Shown: positions 29,511 to 38,264 of the stretch, one piece after another
Layout of the letters: every line of letters begins with the position of its first letter
Position numbering within the stretch: the first letter of the stretch is position 1
DNA from: Candidatus Streptomyces philanthi
Lineage (GTDB): Bacteria; Actinomycetota; Actinomycetes; Streptomycetales; Streptomycetaceae
Direction of reading: 5' to 3'
DNA length: 64,000 nucleotides
Assembly: GCA_018114805.1 (NCBI GenBank)
Contig: CP073042.1
Location: forward strand, 3,100,001 to 3,164,000
Made by a program: the position numbers and the translations under genes
The notes under the pieces: generated by a model
Seen by the model: only the letters and a program-made list of their open reading frames with translations
Told to the model about the DNA's origin: nothing
The model's database searches: none

Positions 29511-30034
29511 CCGCACGCCGCGTGACGCCGTTCGACGTCGCGATGCCACTCGCGGCCCGACGCCGCCCGCGCGTCCGCGGGCTGAGCGCTGTCCGACGCT
29601 GACACCGGCCGCCGCCCGGGCGCCGGCCGCAGCCGGTCGTCGCCGGTGCCGCGTTCGGCGCGCGGGGTGGCGGACCCCGGGGGCCCGTGTGGCAGGGTCG
29701 GTCGCCCTCGGCGCACGCCGTGGGCGCGGCACGGGCAGGGTGCCCGGACCACGGCCGGACCGGCTCTGGGACAAGCTCTGACCTGAGTTATCCACAGAGC
29801 GATCCACATTGGGGAAAACTTACGAAGATCTGTGGATAACCTCCGCGATGTTGACGCCGGTGTGACCGACCAGAACCCTGTTCGCTCCCGCCCGCACCGC
29901 GTCTTCCTGCGGAAACGCCCCTCCGTACGGACCTGGACAGACGCTCCCACAGGACACGCGGCGTGCTGTGGACAACCATCGCGGACCAGCCACTAAGGGG
30001 GTTTCCGCGCGCCCGCGCGTACCCGCCCGCGGGC
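29511..30034. other. Intergenic region with a cluster of DnaA-box-like sites
   Basis: Between the convergent crgA and rhomboid genes there is no coding signal. It holds TTATCCACA at 29788-29796, GATCCACA at 29801-29808, TGTGGATAA at 29831-29839 and TGTGGACAA at 29967-29975. The last is a perfect reverse-strand copy of the Streptomyces consensus TTGTCCACA. The site is about 24 kb from oriC. Confidence 0.65.
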
Positions 30035-30934
30035 TCAGCCCGTGAGCTGCGCGGTGCGCAGCAGCACCGTGCCCAGGATGACCAGGAACACCGCCACGCA
30101 GGTCCCGGCCTGGACCAGGTCGCCGCGCTCGCGCGGGGCGTGCACCATGCCGTAGGCCACCGCGGTACCCACGATCAGGCCGCCGATGTGCGCCTGCCAG
30201 GCGATGTCGCTCCAGGCGACGAAGGTGAAGACCAGGTTCAGCGCCAGCAGGATGACGACCGGGCGCATGTCGTAGTTGAGCCGGCGCATCAGCACGGCCG
30301 TGGCGCCGAGCAGGCCGAAGATCGCGCCGGAGGCGCCGAGCGACGCCTGCGAGGCGTCGGCCAGCAGGTAGCTGAGCGCGCTGCCGCCGAGCGCGGACAG
30401 CAGGTAGAGCGCGAGGAAGCGGACCCGGCCGAGCGCCGCCTCCAGCGGGGCGCTGAGCCACCAGAGCGAGAGCATGTTGAAGGCGATGTGGAACGCCTCC
30501 TCGTGCAGGAACGTCGCGGTCAGCAGGCGGTACCACTCGCCCTCGGCGACGCCCTGGACCGGCGCGAAGCCCGAGTCGGACGGCGGCCACTCGCCCACCA
30601 TCGCCCAGTCGTTGATCATCTGGTTGCCGTTCGACAACACGACGATCCAGACCAGCACGTTGATCGCCAGCAGGATCTTGGTGATCAACCGGGGGTCGCT
30701 CGTGAGCGAGCCGCCCGCGATCGTCCGGGGCTGGGTACTCGCCGGCCGCCGCAGGCCGCTGCCGGACGCCCCGCCACCGCCGCTGGCGTGGGCCCCGCCC
30801 GCGCACTCCGGGCAGTGGAAGCCGACCGAGGCACTGACCATGCACTCGGGGCAGATCGGCCGGTCACAGCGGGTGCAACTGACCCCCGTCTCCCGCTCCG
30901 GGTGCCGGTAGCAGCAGACCGCCTGGTCCTCCAT
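30035..30934 (-). CDS. Rhomboid family intramembrane serine protease
   Basis: The 299-residue protein has an N-terminal zinc-binding, B-box-like region (CCYRHPERETGVSCTRCDRPICPEC, then HCPEC) and a Gly/Ser linker. The six-helix rhomboid core follows. Active-site features are HEEAFHIAFNM, the catalytic serine in GASGAIFG, and the histidine in AHIGGLIVG. It cleaves membrane protein substrates that are unknown. ATG 30934 follows GGGGAGA on the minus strand. Confidence 0.92.
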   Translation of the reverse strand: MEDQAVCCYRHPERETGVSCTRCDRPICPECMVSASVGFHCPECAGGAHASGGGGASGSGLRRPASTQPRTIAGGSLTSDPRLITKILLAINVLVWIVVLSNGNQMINDWAMVGEWPPSDSGFAPVQGVAEGEWYRLLTATFLHEEAFHIAFNMLSLWWLSAPLEAALGRVRFLALYLLSALGGSALSYLLADASQASLGASGAIFGLLGATAVLMRRLNYDMRPVVILLALNLVFTFVAWSDIAWQAHIGGLIVGTAVAYGMVHAPRERGDLVQAGTCVAVFLVILGTVLLRTAQLTG

Positions 30935-31155
30935 GGTCTCCCCTTTGCCTCTCCCCCGGTGCCCGTGCGCCGGGCGGTATACGACCGCCGCCCCACCCAC
31001 CTGTGGGGTGTACGGATGGGCGGGGCGGGATGGTTCCTCGCCCGCGCGCCCGTGTCGGTCGGCGCCCGGCCGGACGGGCGCGCGGTGGTACCGCCCACGC
31101 CGCGCCGGCGGGGCCGGGGCGGCGCGGCGGATGGTGCGGCGAAGTGGCGCGGTGC

Positions 31156-31689
31156 TCAGCCCTCGCGGGTCTCGATCACCACGGACTCGATGACTACGTC
31201 GTTGACCGGGCGGTCGGTGCGCGGTGTGGTCTGCGTGTTCGCGATGGCGTCCACGACCTTCTTGCTGGCGTCGTTGGTCACCTCACCGAAGATGGTGTGC
31301 TTCCCGGTGAGCCACGTGGTGGGCGAGACCGTGATGAAGAACTGCGAGCCGTTGGTGCCCGCGCCGGCGTTCGCCATGGCCAGCAGGTACGGCTTGTTGA
31401 AGGACAGGTCGGGGTGGAACTCGTCCCCGAACTTGTACCCCGGACCGCCGGTGCCGTTGCCTAGGGGGTCGCCGCCCTGGAGCATGAAGCCGCTGATCAC
31501 CCGGTGAAAGACCGTGCCGTCGTACAGCTTCTTCGTGGATGCCTTGCCGGTCGTCGGGTCGATCCACTCGCGCGTTCCCTCGGCGAGCTCGACGAAGTTC
31601 TTGACCGTCTTGGGCGCGTGGTTCGGCAGCAACCGGACCTCGATGTCCCCGTTGTTGGTCTTCAGGGTGGCGTACAGTTGCTCAGCCAC
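31156..31689 (-). CDS. Cyclophilin-type peptidyl-prolyl cis-trans isomerase
   Basis: The 177-residue cytoplasmic cyclophilin has the usual motifs: FHRVISGFMLQGGDP, AGTNGSQFFITV and LTGKHTIFGEV. It catalyses proline isomerisation in protein folding. No signal peptide is present. The ATG at 31689 gives the normal start MAEQLYATLKTNNGDIEV. It is co-directional with the rhomboid gene but separated by about 220 bp. Confidence 0.94.
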   Translation of the reverse strand: MAEQLYATLKTNNGDIEVRLLPNHAPKTVKNFVELAEGTREWIDPTTGKASTKKLYDGTVFHRVISGFMLQGGDPLGNGTGGPGYKFGDEFHPDLSFNKPYLLAMANAGAGTNGSQFFITVSPTTWLTGKHTIFGEVTNDASKKVVDAIANTQTTPRTDRPVNDVVIESVVIETREG

Positions 31690-31947
31690 GATCTACCTTC
31701 CATAGTTCTCACTGAACGTCTCCCGATCCTCGCATGGACGCCGGGAAGACGAGTAGCCGCCGGAAACAGCGCGCGGCGCCCCTTTCCGTAGCCTGGGACG
31801 CGCAGGGCCCCTATGACCCGGATGCCCGGCCGCAGATGCCCGGCGATCAACGAACAGGCATGATCTGCAAATGGGTGGAAAGGCGACAGTACGCGTCGAG
31901 GGGCGTCTGACGAACCCCGGATACGCCACCGAGGAGGAGGAAATTCC

Positions 31948-32670
31948 GTGACCCGCAAGGACAGCGTGCGAGACGCGACCGGCCCGGCCAAGGAGAGCGT
32001 CCGCCACGCGGTGGAGGTGGTGGGGCCACACGCCAGCCAGGCCAAGGAAGCGGCCGTGCACTACGCGTACGAAGCCCGCGCCAAGCTCGCCCCGAAGGTG
32101 TCGCACGCCGCGCACCAGGCCCGGGCGACGGCCAGCGACCAGTACCACAGCCGCCTCGCCCCGCGCATCGAGCACGCGCGCGGCGCCGTACCGCCCACGG
32201 TGGACCGTGCCGCGCACCGCGCCGCGGCGCGCACCCGCAGGGCCGCTCGGCAGGCCGCGGACTACACCGGTCCCCACGTGGAGAGCGCGCTGGCCAGCGC
32301 CCGCGCCGCCGCGGACCCGGTGCGCGAGGAGGCCGCGGCGCGCGGCGGCGCGGCACTGGCCGCGCTCCGTGGCCAGATCACCGCGGCAGACGTCGAGCGG
32401 CTGCAGAAGAAGCAGCGCCGGCGCGCGCGCCGGGGCAGGTTCGCCAAGCGGTTCGTCGTGCTGGGGCTGCTGACCGGCGGGGCGTACGCCGCGTGGAAGT
32501 GGTGGGACAAGCAGGCCAACCCGGACTGGCTGGTGGAACCGCCGGCCGCGACGGAGATCGGCGACCGCGAGTCCCTGACGCCGGCCGAGCGCGCCGAGCG
32601 GGACGGGCTCGACCCGGAGGTCGAGGCCAAGCAGGCGGCGGCGGACACCGCGAAGCGCGACAAGTCCTGA
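31948..32670 (+). CDS. DUF5324 family protein
   Basis: The 240-residue protein is Ala/Arg/His-rich and helical in its first 150 residues, with apolipoprotein-like amphipathic stretches. One hydrophobic segment (RFVVLGLLTGGAYAAWKWW, about 170-190) and a charged tail (SLTPAERAERDGLDPEVEAK) follow. The family is actinomycete-specific with no known function; it looks membrane-associated. GTG 31948 follows GAGGAGGA. Confidence 0.85.
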   Translation: MTRKDSVRDATGPAKESVRHAVEVVGPHASQAKEAAVHYAYEARAKLAPKVSHAAHQARATASDQYHSRLAPRIEHARGAVPPTVDRAAHRAAARTRRAARQAADYTGPHVESALASARAAADPVREEAAARGGAALAALRGQITAADVERLQKKQRRRARRGRFAKRFVVLGLLTGGAYAAWKWWDKQANPDWLVEPPAATEIGDRESLTPAERAERDGLDPEVEAKQAAADTAKRDKS

Positions 32671-32686
32671 CGCGCGAGCCACCGAC

Positions 32687-32723
32687 GCGCCGGCGGGCGC
32701 CCACCACGGGCGCCCGCCGGCGC
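32687..32723. terminator. Bidirectional hairpin terminator after DUF5324
   Basis: Arms of 16 bp (GCGCCGGCGGGCGCCC and its complement) pair perfectly around ACCAC. It lies between the DUF5324 gene and the convergent MFS remnant. Confidence 0.85.
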
Positions 32724-32732
32724 GCGTCCGCG

Positions 32733-33231
32733 TCACGATCGCGAGGTCTCCGCCTCCACCGGCGCACCCGTCACCGCCGGCGCACTCGTCTCCACCCGGG
32801 GTTCCGCGCCTAGCCCCGCCTGCTCCCTGGGCAGGTCGCGCTGGCGACGCATCGGGTCTCATGGCGAGGATGAGCCAGGACGGGGCCACGATGCCCGTCA
32901 TGATCCACATGGTGGCGCGGTAGCCGACGACGTCCCCCAGCACACCGCCGAGGAGCGAGCAGAGCGGGATGGTGCTGTGGTTGATCACCATGGCCGTCGC
33001 CACGGCCCGACCGAGCAGGTGGGGCGGGCAGTAGCTCTGCCGGAAGCTGCCGACCACGACGTTGGCCACCGAGATGCCGATCCCGACGGTGAACGACCCC
33101 GGCGCGAACAGCAGCAGCCCGGGCCCGGCCGTCGTCATCGGCAGCAGCAACACGAACGGCGCGGTGACGACCTGGAGCAGCAGCAGGCCGGGCCGGGTCC
33201 AGCCCGGTCCAGGCCGCGTCGGGCTAGGCAC
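32733..33231 (-). pseudogene. C-terminal fragment of an MFS transporter
   Basis: About 165 residues resemble the last helices of a major facilitator transporter: LLLLQVVTAPFVLLLPM, SFRQSYCPPHLLGRAVATAMVINHSTIPL, VGYRATMWIMTG. The N-terminal two thirds are missing; the FemX-like gene begins 65 bp upstream. A frameshift near 32862 separates the body from its natural tail (MRRQRDLPREQAG...ETSRS, stop 32733-32735). It is a decayed remnant. Confidence 0.8.
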
Positions 33232-33295
33232 CCCGCACCGGCGGCGCCGGCCCGGAGGCCGTGACGCGAGACGGGAAACGGGAAGCGGTGCGGGC

Positions 33296-34408
33296 TCAGC
33301 GCCCGCGCCGCCGCATGTAGAAGTCGAAGGCCCGGTAGACCGCGGGCAGCAGTGGCAGGTCCCACTCGCCGACGTACCGCACAGCCTGACCGCCGGTGCC
33401 GACCTTGAACTGGATCAGGCCGACGTTTGGGTCGTCGGCGTCCAGGGTGGGGGTGATGCCGCGCAGGTCGTAGACGTCGCAGCCGGCCGCCAGCGAGTCG
33501 CGGATCATCGCCCACTGGCAGGCGTTGGAGCCGCGCACCTCGCGCTTGGCGGTGGAGGAGGCCCCGTACGAGTACCACGGGTGGGCGCCCACGCGGATCA
33601 GGATGCTGGCCGCGACCAGGTCGCCCCGGTGGTGGGCCAGGTAGAGCCTGACCCGCTCGGGGTCCTCGGCGCCCAGCGCCGCGAACATGGTCTCGAAGTA
33701 CCGCAGCGGCCGGGGCGTGAAGCGGTCGCGCTCCGCGGTGTGGACGTAGAGGTCGTGGAAGGCCTTCAGGTCCGCGCCGACCGTGACCTCGACGCCCTCC
33801 TTGGCCGCCTTCTTGATGTTGCGGCGCCACTGCTGGTTCATGCCCCGGAGCACCTCGTCCGCGCTCTTACCGGCCAGCGAGACCTCGTACCGGAACTGCG
33901 GGTGCCCGACCGCGAACCCGTCCCGCGGGTTCTGCGGCCGCCAGCCGGCGTCCCGGAGCCCGCTGGTCACGCCGGCGCCGACCGGGTCGGCGTACTGGCT
34001 GGGCAGGTCGGTGAGGTGCCGGCTGCCCGGGTCGGCGATGCCCTCCTTCACATGGGCGGCACTCCAGGTGTCCGTGCGCACCGGCGGGCCGAGCCGGATC
34101 GCGAACGCGCCGCGCGCCCTCAGGTACCCCGCCAGGGGGTCGAGCCACGGGGCGAGGTCGCCGCTCCAGTCGATGACCGGGCCCTCGAGCAGGTAGGCCA
34201 GCGTGTAGCGGTCCAGTCGCGGCACCGGGCGGTGTAGCACGAGCGCCGTGCCGACCAGCCGCCCGCCGTCGAACCAGCCGAGGGACTCGCTGCGCCACTC
34301 GGTCTTCACGCGGCCCCAGGCCGGGGTCTGGAGGAAGCTGACCGATCGCCGGGTCCGCACGAACGCGAAGTGCTCGGTTGCGAGGATCCGCCCGACGGTC
34401 AGCCGCAC
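33296..34408 (-). CDS. FemABX/FemX-like peptidoglycan aminoacyltransferase
   Basis: The 370-residue protein has two GNAT-like folds typical of Fem transferases (FLQTPAWGRVKTEWRSESLGW; MNQQWRRNIKKAAKEGVEV; WYSYGASSTAKREVRGSNACQWAMIRD; LIQFKVGTGGQAVRYVGEWDLP). These enzymes use aminoacyl-tRNA to add the first residue of the peptidoglycan cross-bridge, glycine in Streptomyces. It acts at the inner membrane face on lipid II. It stands alone here. ATG 34408 fits the family start. Confidence 0.88.
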   Translation of the reverse strand: MRLTVGRILATEHFAFVRTRRSVSFLQTPAWGRVKTEWRSESLGWFDGGRLVGTALVLHRPVPRLDRYTLAYLLEGPVIDWSGDLAPWLDPLAGYLRARGAFAIRLGPPVRTDTWSAAHVKEGIADPGSRHLTDLPSQYADPVGAGVTSGLRDAGWRPQNPRDGFAVGHPQFRYEVSLAGKSADEVLRGMNQQWRRNIKKAAKEGVEVTVGADLKAFHDLYVHTAERDRFTPRPLRYFETMFAALGAEDPERVRLYLAHHRGDLVAASILIRVGAHPWYSYGASSTAKREVRGSNACQWAMIRDSLAAGCDVYDLRGITPTLDADDPNVGLIQFKVGTGGQAVRYVGEWDLPLLPAVYRAFDFYMRRRGR

Positions 34409-34659
34409 GCCCGCCTCCCCCCGGCCACGCGGGACCAGGACACCGCCGACCGGACCGGGGGCCGGACCGAGGTGCGTGCCGGGGACTCGACCGAGGGCCT
34501 GGCCGAGGGCCCTGCCGGGGACTCGGCCGGGGGCCGGACCGCTGCTGTTCGTGCTGGTTCGCTGTACGCCATGCGCCCAGTCAAGGCAGCGCCGCGTTGT
34601 CAGCGCGTATCGGGTTTTCGATACGCCGACGATAGGCGCCGGCTCCTAACCTGTGGAAC

Positions 34660-35354
34660 ATGCGTGTTCTGATCGTCGAGGACGAGCCCTGCATGGCAGA
34701 GGCCATCCGCGACGGCCTGCGCCTGGAAGCCATCGCCGCGGACATCGCGGGCGACGGCGACACCGCGTTGGAACTGCTCGGCATCAACGCCTACGACATC
34801 GCCGTCCTCGACCGCGACATCCCGGGGCCCTCGGGCGACGAGGTCGCCCGGCGCATCGTCGCCTCCGGCAGCGGCATGCCGATCCTGATGCTCACCGCCG
34901 CCGACCGCCTCGACGACAAGGCCTCGGGGTTCGGGCTCGGCGCCGACGACTAACTCACCAAGCCGTTCGAGCTACAGGAGTTGGTACTCCAGCTCAGGGC
35001 GCTCGACCGCAGGCGGGCCCATTCCAGGCCCCCGTACGAGAGATAGCGAACCTGCGCCTGGACCCGTTCCGCCGCGAGGTCTACCGCGACGACCGCTACG
35101 TCGCGCTCACCCGCAAGCAGTTCGCGGTGCTCGAAGTCCTCGTCGCCGCCGAGGGCGGCGTGGTCAGCGCCGAGGAACTCCTGGAGCGGGCGTGGGACGA
35201 GAACGCCGACCCGTTCACCAACGCGGTGCGCATCATGGTCTCCGCGCTGCGCAAACGCCTCGGTGAACCCGGGATCATCTCCACCGTGCCCGGCGTCGGG
35301 TACCGCATCGACCCGGCCGCCGGCAGCGGGCCCGGGGGTGGCGGCCGTAGATAG
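34660..35354 (+). pseudogene. OmpR-family response regulator with nonsense and frameshift
   Basis: The receiver domain (RVLIVEDEPCMAEAI, phospho-acceptor in VLDRDIPGPSG) is intact. It ends at TAA 34951-34953, at the position where GADDYLTKPFE is expected, so a Tyr codon has become a stop. Near 35030 the frame also shifts. The winged-helix DNA-binding part (LDPFRREVYRDDRYVALTRKQFAVLEVLV...VGYRID) is in the next frame and ends at 35354. As it stands the protein is a free receiver domain of 97 residues. The histidine kinase gene overlaps its end. Confidence 0.9.
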
Positions 35355-36570
35355 GCGACCCGGCCTGAGCGTCCGCCTCAAACTCACCCTCAGCTACGCC
35401 GGGTTCCTCATGGTCGCGGGCGTCCTGTCGCTCGTCGCGGTGGGCGTGTACATGCTCCGGGAGGGGTGGTTGCAGACCAACGAGTCGGGAGCGGTGCGCG
35501 AGACACCGGGCCTCCTCTTCGTGCGGGGTTTCGTCCCGACGGCCGCCCTGGTCATGGTGGCCCTCCTGGTCTTCGGCCTGCTGGACGGGTGGATGCTCGC
35601 CGGACGCATGCTCGCCCCGCTGGACCGCATCACCCGCGCCACCCGTACGGCCGCCGCCGGATCGCTCTCCCACCGGATCTGCCTCCCGGGCCGCGAGGAC
35701 GAGTTCCGCGAACTCGCCGACGCCTTCGACACGATGCTCGCACAGCTCGAAGCGCATGTGGAAGAGCAGCGGAGGTTCGCCGCCAACGCCTGGCACGAGC
35801 TGCGCACCCCGCTGGCGATCTCGAAGACCCTCATCGACGTCGCCCGCGCCGACCCCCACCATGACACCGGCGCACTCGTCGACCGCCTGCACACCGTCAA
35901 CACCCGGGCCATCGACCTCACCGAGGCGCTCCTCGTCCTCAGCCGCGCGGGCCAACGGTCCTTCGCCCGGGAACCCGTCGACCTCTCCCTCACCGCGGAA
36001 GAGGCCACCGAGACGCTGCTCCCGCTCGCGGAGAAGCACGGCGTCACCCTGGAGACCCGCGGCGACATCGCTCCCACGGCCGGATCGCCCGCCCTCCTGC
36101 TCCAGTTGGTCACCAACCTCGTGCAGAACGCCATCGTGCACAACCTGCCCGCCGGCGGCAGCGTGTGGGTGCACACCGAGGTCGGCCCCCGGACCGTGGC
36201 ACTCACCGTCGAGAACACCGGCGAGCGCCTCAGCCCGCAACTGGTGGCCACCCTCGCCGAGCCCTTCCGGCGCGGCACCGACCGCATCCACACCGACCAG
36301 GCGGGCGTCGGCCTGGGCCTAGCCATCGCCAAGACCATCACCCAGGCCCACGACGGCATCCTCAGCCTCGCCCCACGCCCCGCCGGCGGGCTGCGGGTGA
36401 GGGGGCCGGGGAGGCGACGGCCCACGCCGCCGGGCTCCGCACGACCGCTTCAGGCCGTCGCGGGCGCCTGCTCCGGGAGCCCGCGAGCGCCGGGTTCCGC
36501 CCGCCGGGAAGGGGCGATAACCACGCTTCGGCCGGGTACCTGGCCCGTACCTCCGCGACCAGGCCCGTGA
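35338..36570 (+). CDS. Two-component sensor histidine kinase
   Basis: The protein of about 410 residues has two membrane helices (LSYAGFLMVAGVLSLVAVGVY and PTAALVMVALLVFGLLDGW), a HAMP domain, an H-box (AANAWHELRTPLAISKT) and the ATPase motifs NLVQNAIVHN and GVGLGLAIAKT. After GGLRV the last roughly 65 residues are Pro/Arg-rich and unlike the family, so the natural stop may have been lost by a late frameshift. GTG 35338 overlaps the regulator 3' end, so the pair was an operon. The cognate regulator is broken. Confidence 0.8.
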   Translation: MAAVDRRPGLSVRLKLTLSYAGFLMVAGVLSLVAVGVYMLREGWLQTNESGAVRETPGLLFVRGFVPTAALVMVALLVFGLLDGWMLAGRMLAPLDRITRATRTAAAGSLSHRICLPGREDEFRELADAFDTMLAQLEAHVEEQRRFAANAWHELRTPLAISKTLIDVARADPHHDTGALVDRLHTVNTRAIDLTEALLVLSRAGQRSFAREPVDLSLTAEEATETLLPLAEKHGVTLETRGDIAPTAGSPALLLQLVTNLVQNAIVHNLPAGGSVWVHTEVGPRTVALTVENTGERLSPQLVATLAEPFRRGTDRIHTDQAGVGLGLAIAKTITQAHDGILSLAPRPAGGLRVRGPGRRRPTPPGSARPLQAVAGACSGSPRAPGSARREGAITTLRPGTWPVPPRPGP

Positions 36571-36600
36571 TCACTTCATACACAGCACTTGGAGGAAGCC

Positions 36601-37179
36601 GTGACCGCCGGACTCCCCGACTGGATGATCCCTCCCCGGCCCAGCGGCTGGGAGGCCGACGACCTGGACCACCTCCCGCAAGCACCGCGGCACACCGAGC
36701 TGATCGACGGAGCCCTCATCTTCATGGTGACCCCGCAGCGGTCCTGGCACTCCCGACTGGTGGAGAACATGACGTTCGCCCTGCGCCAGGCAGCCCCCGC
36801 TGGATACGAGGTCGAGCGGGAGTTGACTGTCCGTCTCGACAACAAGAGCCGCCCCGAACCCGACATCCTGGCGTCCACCGCCGCCCACCGTCCCGACCGC
36901 ACCTGGTACGCACCCGCCGACGTCGCTCTCGTCATCGAGGTGGTCTCGGAGGAGTCGGCTGACCGCGACCGCTCCCTCAAGCCCTTCAAGTACGCCCAGG
37001 CCGGGATCGCCCACTTCTGGCGCGTCGAGGACGAAGCCGGCGCCCCCGCCGTCCACACCTACGAACTCGACCTCATGACCCACACCTACGTGCCCACCGG
37101 CATCCACCGAAACCGCCTGAGGACGACCGTGCCGTTCGACCTCGACCTCGACATCGGCCTCGCGGACCTCGTGCCCTGA
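36601..37179 (+). CDS. Uma2 family (DUF820) endonuclease-like protein
   Basis: The 192-residue protein has the Uma2 restriction-endonuclease-like fold: ELIDGALIFMVTPQRSWHSRLV, SRPEPDILAS (PD part) and ADVALVIEVVSEESADRDRSLKP (ExV), then YAQAGIAHFWRVE. The family is very common in Streptomyces; cellular targets are unknown. GTG 36601 follows GGAGGA (36591-36596). It is not clearly linked to its neighbours. Confidence 0.9.
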   Translation: MTAGLPDWMIPPRPSGWEADDLDHLPQAPRHTELIDGALIFMVTPQRSWHSRLVENMTFALRQAAPAGYEVERELTVRLDNKSRPEPDILASTAAHRPDRTWYAPADVALVIEVVSEESADRDRSLKPFKYAQAGIAHFWRVEDEAGAPAVHTYELDLMTHTYVPTGIHRNRLRTTVPFDLDLDIGLADLVP

Positions 37180-37404
37180 CGGAGCCAGGCTAGGCCCGGT
37201 GTTGGGGGCGGCGCCCGGTACGGCGGCGTTCACCAGCTTCGGAAACAACCGATCAGCAGGTCGTTTCCCGGGCGTCGCCAGCGGTGCTCACAAGGTCTCC
37301 ACAAACGCCCACCGGAGCCCCGCGTCCGCCCCGCCCGCCGATATCGCGTCGGCGTCATCGCGAGGCAGCCCACCACGCTATGACCACCGCGCGGAAAACA
37401 CCCG

Positions 37405-37449
37405 AAAAAAAGACCTCCCTCACCGCGTTCCCGGAGGTCAGGGAGGTTT
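37405..37449 (-). terminator. Terminator after tRNA-Ala
   Basis: ACCTCCCT (37413-37420) pairs with AGGGAGGT (37440-37447). On the minus strand the stem is followed by seven Ts (37405-37411), a classical rho-independent terminator just 3' of the tRNA. Confidence 0.85.
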
Positions 37450-37456
37450 CAAGAAG

Positions 37457-37529
37457 TGGAGCCTAGGAGAGTCGAACTCCTGACATCCGCCATGCAAAGA
37501 CGACGCTCTACCAACTGAGCTAAGGCCCC
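37457..37529 (-). tRNA. tRNA-Ala (anticodon TGC)
   Basis: On the minus strand the acceptor GGGGCCT pairs with AGGCTCC and the discriminator is A. The D arm GCTCAGTTGGTAGAGC and the T arm AGGAGTTCGACTCTCCT are standard. The anticodon loop TTTGCAT gives anticodon TGC (alanine). CCA is not encoded. It is 73 nt long. Confidence 0.95.
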
Positions 37530-37641
37530 TTCGCGATCAGGATACCCGTTACCCGATAGCTTTCCCGACCGGGTATCGCTCGTACGTACCGCTCTCCGTA
37601 GGATGCCACGCAAGATTCGCGGCAGCGAAGGGGAGAGCGAG

Positions 37642-38190
37642 ATGGACGCAGCACAGCAGGACGCCACCGCCCGCGCACGAGACTTGCAACGCAATTGGTA
37701 CGGGGAACCGCTGGGTGCTCTCTTCCGCCGTCTGATCGACGATCTCGGGCTGAACCAGGCCCGCCTCGCCTCCGTGCTCGGGCTCTCGGCGCCGATGTTG
37801 TCGCAGCTCATGAGCGGCCAGCGGGCGAAGATCGGCAACCCGGCCGTGGTGCAGCGGGTACAGGCCCTGCAGGAGCTGTCCAGCCAGGTCGCGGACGGGC
37901 GGGTCAGCGCGGCCGAGGCCGCCGAGCGGATGGAGGAGGTCAAGAAGTCGGCCGGCGGGTCCGTGTTGAACAACACCGCGCAGACCACGGCCAGCAGCGG
38001 GGCTCCCACCGTGCGCCGCGTGGTGCGCGAGATCCAGTCGCTGCTGCGGTCGGTCGCAGCCGCCGGCGACATCATCGATGCCGCCGACTCCCTCTCCCCC
38101 ACCCACCCCGAACTGGCAGAGTTCCTGCGCGTGTACGGCGCGGGCCGCACCGCGGACGCGGTGGCCCACTACAAGTCACACCAGGGTTGA
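37642..38190 (+). CDS. Helix-turn-helix DNA-binding protein
   Basis: The 182-residue protein has an XRE/lambda-repressor-like helix-turn-helix at about 25-65 (LGALFRRLIDDLGLNQARLASVLGLSAPMLSQLMSGQ). A helical C-terminal region ends in DAADSLSPTHPELAEFLRVYGAGRTADAVAHY. ATG 37642 follows AAGGGGAG. It is followed 74 bp later, in the same direction, by a Ser/Thr kinase gene. That pairing suggests the kinase or its pathway controls this DNA-binding protein, but the targets are not known. Confidence 0.85.
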   Translation: MDAAQQDATARARDLQRNWYGEPLGALFRRLIDDLGLNQARLASVLGLSAPMLSQLMSGQRAKIGNPAVVQRVQALQELSSQVADGRVSAAEAAERMEEVKKSAGGSVLNNTAQTTASSGAPTVRRVVREIQSLLRSVAAAGDIIDAADSLSPTHPELAEFLRVYGAGRTADAVAHYKSHQG

Positions 38191-38264
38191 GGTCCGCGCC
38201 GGCCGGCCAGTCGCACTGAGTCGGGCCGGGTCGAGTCGATGGGCGAGTGGACGGTCGGGGCGCG

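Noticed and set aside
31693..33231. 512-codon frame joining the MFS fragment to cyclophilin and DUF5324 DNA
   Set aside because: Only the first 130 residues look like a transporter. The remainder is the antisense of DUF5324.
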